Shown in pieces: positions 1 to 7,735 of a stretch of DNA of 44,949 nucleotides. The number at the start of each line of letters is the position of its first letter. Position 1 is the first letter of the stretch. Origin of the DNA: Verrucomicrobia bacterium 12-59-8 (GTDB taxonomy: Bacteria > Verrucomicrobiota > Verrucomicrobiae > Verrucomicrobiales > Verrucomicrobiaceae); NCBI GenBank assembly GCA_002279765.1, contig NCCR01000015.1, positions 32,468 through 77,416 of the forward strand, given 5' to 3'. Both the position numbers and the translations under genes were made by a program. Below the pieces are notes generated by a model. That model ran no database searches, was not told the origin of the DNA, and saw only the letters and a program-made list of their open reading frames with translations.

Positions 1-126
1 ATGCTGGCTCCCGGCGGCTGGCCAAGCCAAGAGAGAAAAATACAGATACGTTTGTGTGCCATGGCCACTCCCTCCCCCGACGTACTTGCAGAAACGCGCA
101 TCTCCGCCTAGCTGAGGGCCGCGCAC

Positions 127-1074
127 ATGGCCAACCTCGACTACCTCAGCATTCTCTCCGTGGCGGTGCCGGTCTATCTCACGATGGCCGCCGGGGCGCT
201 GGCCCGCCGGACGGGACTGCTGAAACCTGAGGCGGACACCAGCCTGATGAAGCTCTCCGTGATGATGCTCACGCCGGCACTGATCATCGAGCGCGTGGTG
301 GGAAATCCCGCCGTGATGCGCCTGCCGCCGGTGCTGGTGGCCGCTGGACTGGGCTATGGGCTCATTGTGTTCGGCATCGCGCTCACGTATTTCGTTGCAC
401 CGGTGATCGGCCTGAAAAAGGGCGAGGGCCGCCGCACGTTCAGCGTGGCCTGCGGGCTGCAAAATTACGGCTTCGTGGCCATTCCCATCGTCACCGCGTT
501 GTTTCCTGACAAAGGCACGCTGGGGGTGCTCTTCACCTTCACGCTCGGCGTGGAGCTGGCCTGCTGGACCGCCGGAGTCGGGCTGCTCACGGGCCTGGAC
601 AAGGCCCCGTGGCGGCTCGCGCTGAATGCGCCGGTGCTCACCATTTTGATCTCTCTGCTGCTGAACTTCACCGGCCTGCATGCCCATGTACCGCAGGTCG
701 CGCACAACACCTTCACCATGCTCGGCGCCTGCGCCGTGCCGCTGGCGGTGCTGCTCATCGGTGCCTCCATCGCGGATCTCTGGGGTCAGGGAGCCATGCA
801 GTGGAAGGTGGCCATCGTCAGTCCGATTTTGCGTCTGGGCATCATCCCCGTTGCCTTTCTGCTGGCAGCCTACCATCTGCCGATCAGCCTGGAATTGAAG
901 CGCGTCATTGTCGTGCAGGCTGCCATGCCCTCCGCCGTGTTTAACATCATGATCGCACGCCTCTACGGCGGTCATGCCACCACCGCCGTGCAGGTGGTGA
1001 TCGCCACCACGGTCGTGAGCTGCATCTCCACGCCTCTCGTCATCGCATGGGGGCTGAAATTGGTCGGCGCATGA
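127..1074 (+). CDS. AEC family transporter (auxin efflux carrier-like permease)
   Basis: This 315-residue protein is almost entirely hydrophobic, with about ten predicted membrane segments in two halves separated by a short polar stretch, the usual layout and length of the AEC family. The N-terminal half carries the family-like phrases AALARRTGLL and ACGLQNYGF, where the Asn-Tyr-Gly region resembles the conserved crossover motif. AEC proteins export or exchange organic acids or other small anions across the inner membrane; the substrate cannot be read from the sequence. The start at GCACATGGCC has no Shine-Dalgarno sequence. The stop codon overlaps the start of the next permease gene (ATGA), so the two are probably co-transcribed and translationally coupled. 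Confidence 0.88.
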   Translation: MANLDYLSILSVAVPVYLTMAAGALARRTGLLKPEADTSLMKLSVMMLTPALIIERVVGNPAVMRLPPVLVAAGLGYGLIVFGIALTYFVAPVIGLKKGEGRRTFSVACGLQNYGFVAIPIVTALFPDKGTLGVLFTFTLGVELACWTAGVGLLTGLDKAPWRLALNAPVLTILISLLLNFTGLHAHVPQVAHNTFTMLGACAVPLAVLLIGASIADLWGQGAMQWKVAIVSPILRLGIIPVAFLLAAYHLPISLELKRVIVVQAAMPSAVFNIMIARLYGGHATTAVQVVIATTVVSCISTPLVIAWGLKLVGA

Positions 1075-1976
1075 ATCTTCCCTGGTATCTTCTGCTGCCG
1101 CTCGTCGCCGCCATCGGCTATGCCATCGCGTCGATGCTGCTGAAAAAGGCGCTGGTGGAAGGGGCGCACCCGATGGCCTGCTTTCACATCAACAACTGGA
1201 CCAGCGTGTCCGTGTTTCTGCCGCTCGCCTTGTTTGAGACGCAGCCGGTCGCGTGGGAGCTATGGTACATTCCGGCGGGGCTGGGCGTGCTGTTTTTCAC
1301 TGGAGGCTGGTTCACCTTCATCGCCATGCAGCGCGGGGATGTGTCACTCGTCACGCCGGTGCTGGGGTCCAAGGTCGTGTTTGTCGCGCTCGGTGCCAGC
1401 CTGATCATCGCGGGCAGCATGAAGCCGCTGATGTGGGTGGCCGCCATCATCACGACGGGTGGCATTTTTATGATGAGCGCCACGGATTTCAAAACCCCGA
1501 AAGGCGCGCGGCTTGCGGGTCCGGTGGTGATGGCACTCGTCAGCGCGGCGTTCTTCGCGCTGGCAGATGTCCTGCTGCAGCGCTGGGCGCCCACTTTCGG
1601 CCCTAAAATGTTTCTGGCCATCATGTCCGGCACCACGGGCGCTCTGTCGGTCTTTGCCATGACGTTGCTGCCCAAACGTCCGCCCATTCCGTGGAATCGC
1701 GCCACGCAGTGGTCCCTCGGCGGCAGCGCCCTGATCGCCGGGCAGTCGATGCTCATGGGCATCTCGCTCGCTTTCTTCAACGACGCCATCGGAGTGAACG
1801 TCGTCTATGCCACGCGCGGCATGTGGAGCCTCGCCGTCGTCGCGCTGCTGGGACCGCTGCTGGGCAATCGCGAGCGCCACGAATCCGGCAAGGCCTACGG
1901 CATCCGCATCGTCGCCGCGCTACTGCTCATGGCGGGAGTGATCTGCGCGGTGATCTCCCGCATGCACGCCCAGTAG
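1071..1976 (+). CDS. EamA/DMT superfamily permease
   Basis: The protein has 301 residues and about ten short membrane helices arranged as two EamA-like repeats, the standard length and form of drug/metabolite transporter permeases. I chose the ATG at 1071 because it overlaps the stop of the upstream AEC gene as ATGA and gives an N-terminus that enters the membrane directly (MNLPWYLLLPL); a start at 1047 would only add a charged extension. Substrates of this family are diverse (amino acids, nucleotide sugars, drugs) and none can be assigned here. Together with the AEC gene it forms a two-gene transporter operon that ends at a hairpin just downstream. Confidence 0.85.
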   Translation: MNLPWYLLLPLVAAIGYAIASMLLKKALVEGAHPMACFHINNWTSVSVFLPLALFETQPVAWELWYIPAGLGVLFFTGGWFTFIAMQRGDVSLVTPVLGSKVVFVALGASLIIAGSMKPLMWVAAIITTGGIFMMSATDFKTPKGARLAGPVVMALVSAAFFALADVLLQRWAPTFGPKMFLAIMSGTTGALSVFAMTLLPKRPPIPWNRATQWSLGGSALIAGQSMLMGISLAFFNDAIGVNVVYATRGMWSLAVVALLGPLLGNRERHESGKAYGIRIVAALLLMAGVICAVISRMHAQ

Positions 1977-2030
1977 GCCCTGTTTCTGCGCAACAGGAGT
2001 CGTTGTTGCATAGAAACAAGGCTATTTCTT
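1977..2030 (+). terminator. Probable intrinsic terminator after the AEC-DMT operon
   Basis: Directly after the DMT stop codon, TGTTTCT (about 1981-1987) pairs with AGAAACA (about 2012-2018). This is extended outward by GCC/GGC and inward by a GCAAC/GTTGC stem, and is followed by the T-rich run TATTTCTT. A second small hairpin, CCGTATG-CTTCA-CATACGG (2039-2057), lies just beyond it. The stem is imperfect, with an internal mismatch, so the call is moderate. Confidence 0.5.
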
Positions 2031-2137
2031 GAGCACGCCCGTATGCTTCACATACGGCAGGCCCATGAATTGATTTGATCAGATTCGGCCCCCACGGCGT
2101 CTAAACAGGCGTCATCAACTCTCAGCCCCCGAAAATC

Positions 2138-3406
2138 ATGCATACTTCACTGCGACTCCTGCTGGCCATGCTGGTAGCGGCCTGGGCAGGCTCACCGCTG
2201 CTTGCGGCCACGACTTTAGACAAAGAGAAAAAGTCATCCAAGCCGGACACGTCCGCCGAAAAGCCAACTTCAGCCAAGTCTGAATCCTCGGCCAAAAAGA
2301 CCGATCCGGTCAAAGACGAAGAAGGTGTAAACACACCCGTCATGACTCCGGCGGCGGTCTCCACGATCAGCGTTGAGGACATCCGTGATTTCGACACGTA
2401 CCCGAAGCAGATCCAAAGCCTGGTGCAAAGCTCCATGGCGCTCACGCGACTGGAGCTCGGCTACCTCTACGGCTCGCATGAACCCAGCAAGGGCGGCATG
2501 GACTGCTCCGGCACCATTTATCACGTGCTGCATTTTCAGGGCCTGAAAGACGTGCCGCGTCAGTCCGACGAGATGTGCCAGTGGGTGGAGAAGAAAACCC
2601 AGCTCCACCTCACGCCCACTGCCACGAGCTTCGACAGCGAAGAATTCGACGCCCTCAAGCCCGGTGACCTGCTCTTCTGGACCAACACCACCAAGACCAC
2701 GCGCAAGCTGCCCGTGACCCACGTCATGATCTACATCGGCAAGCACAAGAAAAGCGGCAAACGCATCGTCTTCGGTTCCAGCGATGGCCGCAGCTTCCAC
2801 GGCGAGCGCCGCAGCGGCGTCAGCGTCTTCGACTTCAGCCTGCCCCGCGCCGAAAGCACCTCGCGCCTCTATGGCTACGGCCCCACTCCGGGCCTCATGC
2901 CCTTCGTTCCCGAGCCCGTCGTGATCGCCGCAGTCACACCACCATCGCCTGCTCCCAAGGAAACACCTGTGGTGAAAGAAACAGTCGCAGCCAAGGAATC
3001 CGTAGCAGTCAAAGATGCGCCTGTAACCAAGGTGGCTTCAGCAGCCCAAGAAACACCTGCGGCCAAGAAAGCTTCTGCGTCTCAGGAACCACCGGCACCG
3101 AAGGAAGAAGTGCGCAAAGCCGTCGCCCTCGTGACCGATGACCCACCCGAGCCTGTGAGCACGAAAACCGACCTCGCAGAGGCCAAGACCAGCGCATCCA
3201 AAGCAGACACCAAACCGACCGTGAAGAAAACGACCGTTGCTGATGCTCCCGCGAAATCCACGACCACGAGCAAGCCCAAGACCTCAGCACCAAAAAAGAA
3301 ATCCAGCACTGTTGCCACGTCCACACACCGGCGCATCGCGCCGTCAGTTCCATGCGGCGGTTTTTTCAGCAGTGAGGGCGAACGGCTTTTGCTGGAAGAG
3401 GTTTAG
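2138..3406 (+). CDS. Secreted NlpC/P60 family cell-wall hydrolase with long Lys/Ala/Pro tail
   Basis: The 422-residue protein begins with a clear signal peptide (about residues 1-24). A Lys/Ser-rich linker follows (25-75), then an NlpC/P60-like domain at about 85-250. The catalytic cysteine lies in GGMDCSGTIYHV (Cys123) and the partner histidine in VTHVMIYIG (His195); Asp216 or His221 is a candidate for the third position. NlpC/P60 enzymes cleave peptide stems of peptidoglycan, typically the D-Glu to diaminopimelate bond. Residues about 260-410 form a low-complexity tail of KE(T/S)-V-A-like units rich in Lys, Ala, Pro and Thr, ending in a basic stretch. The tail may bind the wall or DNA; that is inference. 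It stands alone, with about 160 bp of upstream sequence. Confidence 0.82.
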   Translation: MHTSLRLLLAMLVAAWAGSPLLAATTLDKEKKSSKPDTSAEKPTSAKSESSAKKTDPVKDEEGVNTPVMTPAAVSTISVEDIRDFDTYPKQIQSLVQSSMALTRLELGYLYGSHEPSKGGMDCSGTIYHVLHFQGLKDVPRQSDEMCQWVEKKTQLHLTPTATSFDSEEFDALKPGDLLFWTNTTKTTRKLPVTHVMIYIGKHKKSGKRIVFGSSDGRSFHGERRSGVSVFDFSLPRAESTSRLYGYGPTPGLMPFVPEPVVIAAVTPPSPAPKETPVVKETVAAKESVAVKDAPVTKVASAAQETPAAKKASASQEPPAPKEEVRKAVALVTDDPPEPVSTKTDLAEAKTSASKADTKPTVKKTTVADAPAKSTTTSKPKTSAPKKKSSTVATSTHRRIAPSVPCGGFFSSEGERLLLEEV

Positions 3407-3419
3407 CGATGCAAGTGTG

Positions 3420-4440
3420 TTAAGGCCGGGCTTGTTCCACCTCAGAGGCATCTGCTGGCGCACTCTGGCTCGCAGCAATGCACCCTTTAATGTCCGTCGA
3501 TTCTCTTAATCCGGTTGCAACAGCCATAAGCTGCGGACACATCTTGCAAAGAATGAAGTATGCGGAAATACAAATGGAGAAAACCATGGTGGGTATAAGC
3601 AAAAAGCAAAATAATGTTCCATAGAAGGGAACCCCGCTTACCTGCCATGTTTTCGCTGATATAGTCTGCAATGGCTCATGAGTTGCATAAAGAAAGAAAG
3701 TGGCTGGACCCAACATAGCTACTTGGCGGCTTAATCGAGTTACTGTAAGTAGGATCGCGAGCGCCAAAATCGAGAAGGCACTTCCCATATTTTGCAATGG
3801 TGATGGAATCGATGCTATTCCCATGAAGACTCCCAATCCCATGAGTAACCAGCAAAATAAATACAAGCCACTCAAACGCGCACTGGGAAAGTGTTCATGC
3901 GGTAGAACTTTTTCTAACTGATGCCCTAAGAGGTAATAGATGCAAGGGTATATTTGGGAGCCGTCGGCAGACAATCACCGCTAGAAATGAGACGATAATT
4001 AGATCTCGCAAAAACCAAAACTGATACACAATAGGTGCCCTTCCAATTCCGAACAATGCAGTGGCGATAGAAGATACGGAAAACTGCAGGTCAAAATAAG
4101 ATCCATTTCCTTGAAATACAGTCGATAGTCCTGTCGCCTTCGCGACAAACACCAAAAGGATAACGAGGACATTCCAAAATAGAAACGGTATAATCAAAGA
4201 GTTCAGTTTGTCCTTCGCGTAGGCGAACCAACTGAATTGATCTGATCTGATTCTCTTCGCGCCCAAGTAACCGGAAAGAAGAAAGAAGATTGGGACTGCC
4301 CCACTTGCAAAAAAGCTATGGAGAAGAAAAACCTCAGGCGAGCCCTTGAGCTCTTCTTTTATTGGCGAGTGGATGAACATCACGAAAATCATTCCTACCA
4401 CGCGAACAATATCGAGAACGGCGACGCGCTTGGTCTTCAT
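3420..4440 (-). pseudogene. Acyltransferase-3 family membrane protein, broken by a frameshift and probable internal deletion
   Basis: Two overlapping reading frames on the minus strand (4440-3895 and 3974-3420) together look like one acyltransferase-3 (OafA/WecH-like) protein. The first starts MKTKRVAVLDIVRVVGMIFV and carries the family's early features, including FMFIHSP-like and FFLLSGYLGAKR segments and WFLRDLIIVSF. The second continues with further membrane helices (LSGLYLFCWLLMGL, FLYATHEPLQ). The frame changes near 3955-3975. The hydrophobic stretch usually found between these parts seems short, so about 20-30 codons may also be missing. The region is visibly richer in A and T than its neighbours, which suggests transfer and decay. 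Intact members O-acylate cell-surface sugars. A sequencing indel could explain the frame change but not the apparent missing helix. Confidence 0.65.
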
Positions 4441-5113
4441 CTTGTTATTGCCGAACTAGGTGATGAAAAACAATTTTGTCGAGTACCCATGCGATGGCGG
4501 ATTTCATGGGGGCTGCCTTTGCAGCAAATGCGGAGGAGCAATGCCTGGCTTGGATCAACAAACGAATGAACCTCGACCGTCTTCTCGTGAGATTCGCAGT
4601 CGTCGCCCCCGCAAACCGAGTCGCGATCAAGCACACCCTGAATCATCGGCCTAGCTTTTAGTATCTGGAATTCGGCCTTCATTCAATTAAGAACCAAACG
4701 TCAAACTGTGCCGCCCGAGGGCGGCGGAATCAAGCTGCGAATGGCCAAGGGGCTGCAATGCCGCCCGAAGGTTGGCACCAGTGCTTTGTTCGCTCCCGTC
4801 AGTCATTTGCGGTTTAGCCATTCTTGATACTCCTTCCAATCTTCTTGAATCGCCACTTCTTGAGCGTGTTTGTCGGGATTAGCCGACCATCCAAGTATCG
4901 TTGGAACTCCGAAGCATATAAGTCCGGATAAAGTATAAACCGATCCGTCATCCACGCTCCCTTCCGTTTAGGAAAGGTAAGCTACATGCTTTGGGCTCGG
5001 TGGTAGTTCGGACATTGTACACAAAAGTTAAGTGAACTCTTTGATGAGAAACAATTCTGGCGAATGCGTCAACAGCACTCTGGGCCGCGTGTTTCTCGAG
5101 TGCATGACAGAAC
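4441..5113. other. Sparse, AT-richer intergenic stretch with small palindromes
   Basis: No recognised gene lies in most of this stretch. At 4709-4724 the sequence TGCCGCCCGAGGGCGG forms a compact hairpin (CCGCCC-GA-GGGCGG). The ten-base start TGCCGCCCGA recurs at about 4759, where it can pair imperfectly with GGTTGGCA. Two such units about 50 bp apart may be degenerate REP-like repeats. The only coding-like part is the 50-codon frame at 4803-4955, listed separately. Short reading frames at 4437-4682 on both strands have no recognisable content. Confidence 0.4.
4803..4955 (-). CDS. Possible small protein or gene remnant, 50 residues
   Basis: A GTG-initiated frame encodes 50 residues: a short hydrophobic stretch with SGLICFGVPTILGWSA followed by an acidic, Trp-rich end (EDWKEYQEWLNRK). 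The amphipathic, Trp/Glu/Lys-rich composition looks like real protein rather than random translation. The GGAAGGGAG sequence just before the GTG could act as a ribosome binding site but is very close. An in-frame stop lies upstream, so it is either a small protein or the C-terminal remnant of a decayed gene in the same AT-rich patch as the acyltransferase pseudogene. I do not recognise a family. Confidence 0.3.
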   Translation of the reverse strand: MDDGSVYTLSGLICFGVPTILGWSANPDKHAQEVAIQEDWKEYQEWLNRK

Positions 5114-6133
5114 TCACCTCATCCACTCATCCCGATGCGCTTCCACAAAAGCATCGTCATTCAAATGCGGGTAGGTGCGATAGACGCGGTCGATTTCTTC
5201 AAGCTGCCCGGGACTGAGGGATTCGTGTTCGTCGAGGCACCAGAGGCCTTCGAGGAGGCCCTGGCGGCGGAGGACTTCGTGTAGGCCGGCGATGCAGCCG
5301 TGGTAGGCGTTGGCGGCATCGAAGAAGGCGGCGTTGCTGTCGGTGACTTCAATGCCGAGGCGCAGCAGTGATGATGTGGCTTCGGCGTTGCGGCACTGTT
5401 CCAGCAGCTCGACGGCGCGCTGGGTCCACACGGACCAGTGGCCGAGGAGGCCGCCGACGATGCGGCGCTCTGTGCCGGCGAAGCGATAGGGGGTGAGGAA
5501 GTCGGTGACGATGTTGTCGTCGTTGCCGGTGTAGAGGGCGATGTCATCGCGACCGGCCTCCATAACGGCGCGTACGACGTCGAGGGTTTGATAGCGGTTG
5601 AACGGGGCCATCTTGATGGCGACGACGTTTTCGATCTCGGCGAAGCGACGCCAGAATGAGCAGGGCAGCACGCGGCCGCCGACGCTGGGTTGCAGATAGA
5701 AACCGACGATGGGCAGCACCTCGGCCACGGCGCGGCAATGCGCGATGAGTTCGTCTTCGGTGGCGGTTCGCAGGGCACCAAGGCTGAGAAGTCCGGCGTG
5801 GTAGCCAAGGTCGCGCAGCAGTGTGGCTTCAGCGACGGCCTGCGGTGTGGCACCGCAAATGCCGCCGATGCGGACGAGGGGTTTGGCGGCGCGGTCCATC
5901 TCCTCTTTTGCGAGTTCCAGCACGGGCTTGAACAAACCGATCTGTGGATCGCGGATGGCAAACTGCGTGGTGTGCACGCCGACGGCGAGTCCGCCGACTC
6001 CGGCGGCGATGTAGTAGCGTGCCAGGGCGCGCTGCCGCCGTTCATCGAGCCTGCGCTGCGCGGTGAGTGCGAGCGGATGCGCAGGGATGGCAAGGCCGTG
6101 GTGAAGCGAGGAGCGAAAGTCGAAGTTGTTCAT
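5114..6133 (-). CDS. Dihydrodipicolinate synthase (DapA/NanA) family aldolase
   Basis: This 339-residue protein has the features of the class I aldolase superfamily that includes DapA and N-acetylneuraminate lyase. A TIM-barrel pattern runs through it, the glycine-rich substrate loop appears as AAGVGGLAVGVHTTQ (about 43-57), a tyrosine sits in IVGFYLQPS (Tyr146), and the Schiff-base lysine sits in VVAIKMAPFN (Lys174). The start MNNFDFRSSL at 6133 is chosen because sequence upstream in this frame is only the complement of the divergent SGNH gene. Such proteins cleave or form 2-keto acids; whether this one acts on a sugar acid or on pyruvate plus semialdehyde cannot be said. The divergent hydrolase next door makes a carbohydrate-catabolic role plausible (inference). 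Confidence 0.82.
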   Translation of the reverse strand: MNNFDFRSSLHHGLAIPAHPLALTAQRRLDERRQRALARYYIAAGVGGLAVGVHTTQFAIRDPQIGLFKPVLELAKEEMDRAAKPLVRIGGICGATPQAVAEATLLRDLGYHAGLLSLGALRTATEDELIAHCRAVAEVLPIVGFYLQPSVGGRVLPCSFWRRFAEIENVVAIKMAPFNRYQTLDVVRAVMEAGRDDIALYTGNDDNIVTDFLTPYRFAGTERRIVGGLLGHWSVWTQRAVELLEQCRNAEATSSLLRLGIEVTDSNAAFFDAANAYHGCIAGLHEVLRRQGLLEGLWCLDEHESLSPGQLEEIDRVYRTYPHLNDDAFVEAHRDEWMR

Positions 6134-6181
6134 GAAATTTTGCTTCGCATGCTGACGGCTTAACCTTTCAACCGAGTCCTT

Positions 6182-7462
6182 ATGCTGCGCCACTTCCTGT
6201 TTCTGCTTTTTGCCACCGCCACTTTTGCTGCGGATGAGTTCCCGCTCGTGCCTGCCCAGGAGTGTCATCCGCGCAACGGACTGCCGAACTTCTTTGCCAA
6301 AGCGAACACGCCGGGTGCGGAGATCAAGATCGGCTACCTCGGCGGTTCCATCACGGCGCAGAATGGCTGGCGGCCGAAGACGCTGGCGTATTTTCAGCAG
6401 ACTTATCCCAAGGCGAAGTTCAGCGAGATCAACGCGGCGATCGGCGGCACGGGCTCGGACCTGGGTGTGTTTCGTTTGAAGCAGGACGTGCTGGATCACA
6501 AGCCGGACCTGATGTTCGTCGAGTTCGCAGTGAATGATGGCGGTGCTTCGCCGGAGCAGATCTTCCGCTGCATGGAGGGCATCGTGCGTCAGACTTGGAA
6601 GGCGCTGCCGGAGTGCGACATCTGCTTTGTGTACACGGTGACCGAAGCACTGGTGCCTGCGATGCTGGAAGGGAAGTTCCAACGCTCGGCGAGTGCGATG
6701 GAGAAGATCGCCGATCAGTACGGCATCCCGACGATTCACATGGGAATGGAAGTGGCGAAGCTGGCGAAGGAAGGCAAGCTGGTGTGGAAGGCGAAGCTGC
6801 CGAAGACGGACGAAGAGAAAAAGGCGCTCGAAGGAAAATTTGTCTTCGCACCGGACAGCGTACATCCGCATGTGGAGACCGGCCATGAATTGTACCTGGC
6901 CGCCATTGTTCGTTCGCTGGAGCCGATCAAGGTGGCTTCGAAAACTCCAGGCGCGCATGTGCTGGGCGCACCTCTCATCGCCACGAACTATGAGCAGGCC
7001 AAGCTGCTGCCGATCAGTGCCGCTACACTGTCGCCGGGATTCAAGTTGCTCGATCCCAAGACCGACGACTTTGGCAAACGCTGGGCGAACCGCATGACGA
7101 CACTGCACAAAGGCTCACAGCCCGGCGAGACGATCACTTTCAAGTTCAAAGGTACGCGCTGCTCCATCTATGACATCATTGGCCCGGATTGCGGGCAGGT
7201 CAGTGTGACGCTTGATGATCAGCCAGCGAAGATTGTGCCGCGCTTTGATGCGTACTGCACCTACCACCGCCTCAGTGCGCTTGTGATTGGCAGCGACCTC
7301 GAAGACAAGGTGCATACTGTGAAGATCGAGATCGATGCGAAGCAGCCTGACAAGGCGACGATCCTCGCGAAGAACGGGAACAAGATCGACAAGCCCGAGC
7401 GCTTCGATGGAACCGCCTTCTACCCTGGAGCCATCCTGCTGGTGGGTGAGCTTGTGCCATAG
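6182..7462 (+). CDS. Secreted SGNH/GDSL-type hydrolase (carbohydrate esterase-like)
   Basis: The 426-residue protein has a signal peptide (MLRHFLFLLFATATFAA). SGNH blocks follow in order: nucleophile Ser56 in GYLGGSITAQ, the Gly block in AAIGGTGSDLG (about 85-95), Asn118 in EFAVNDGG, and the catalytic Asp225/His228 pair in APDSVHPH. After about residue 260 comes a beta-rich C-terminal region that may be a carbohydrate-binding or jelly-roll domain. The order of blocks fits esterases that remove acetyl or other acyl groups from polysaccharides in the periplasm or outside the cell. It is divergent from the DapA-like aldolase with only 48 bp between, so the two may share regulation. Confidence 0.82.
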   Translation: MLRHFLFLLFATATFAADEFPLVPAQECHPRNGLPNFFAKANTPGAEIKIGYLGGSITAQNGWRPKTLAYFQQTYPKAKFSEINAAIGGTGSDLGVFRLKQDVLDHKPDLMFVEFAVNDGGASPEQIFRCMEGIVRQTWKALPECDICFVYTVTEALVPAMLEGKFQRSASAMEKIADQYGIPTIHMGMEVAKLAKEGKLVWKAKLPKTDEEKKALEGKFVFAPDSVHPHVETGHELYLAAIVRSLEPIKVASKTPGAHVLGAPLIATNYEQAKLLPISAATLSPGFKLLDPKTDDFGKRWANRMTTLHKGSQPGETITFKFKGTRCSIYDIIGPDCGQVSVTLDDQPAKIVPRFDAYCTYHRLSALVIGSDLEDKVHTVKIEIDAKQPDKATILAKNGNKIDKPERFDGTAFYPGAILLVGELVP

Positions 7463-7735
7463 TAGGCACATCCTGCTGGTATTTCGCTCGTCACTTGAAG
7501 AAGCGCTGCCTGCCAAGGGCGGCCAGCGTAGGGCTTCTCGACGCGCTCCACAGTCGGCATTGCCGGAGACAGAGGAAATCGAATGCGTGCAACACCACTT
7601 TATTTCCCATCAGTCAATATTCCTCAGAGATGAGTCTTCGGTGAACCACTCTTAAGAACTGTTTGAACCCTGATTCAATACCGCTAGGCGGGAGCAGGCA
7701 TACTGTTATGGAAATAATAGCATGTCCTGTTTTAT

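Noticed and set aside
1..111. An open frame at the window start ending in TAG at 109-111
   Set aside because: Only 36 codons with no recognisable content; it may be the end of an upstream gene but cannot be supported.
6134..7108. A 325-codon N-terminal extension of the minus-strand aldolase reading frame
   Set aside because: It is the complement of the SGNH hydrolase gene, which has signal peptide and catalytic motifs; the extension is Arg/His-rich and has no domain.
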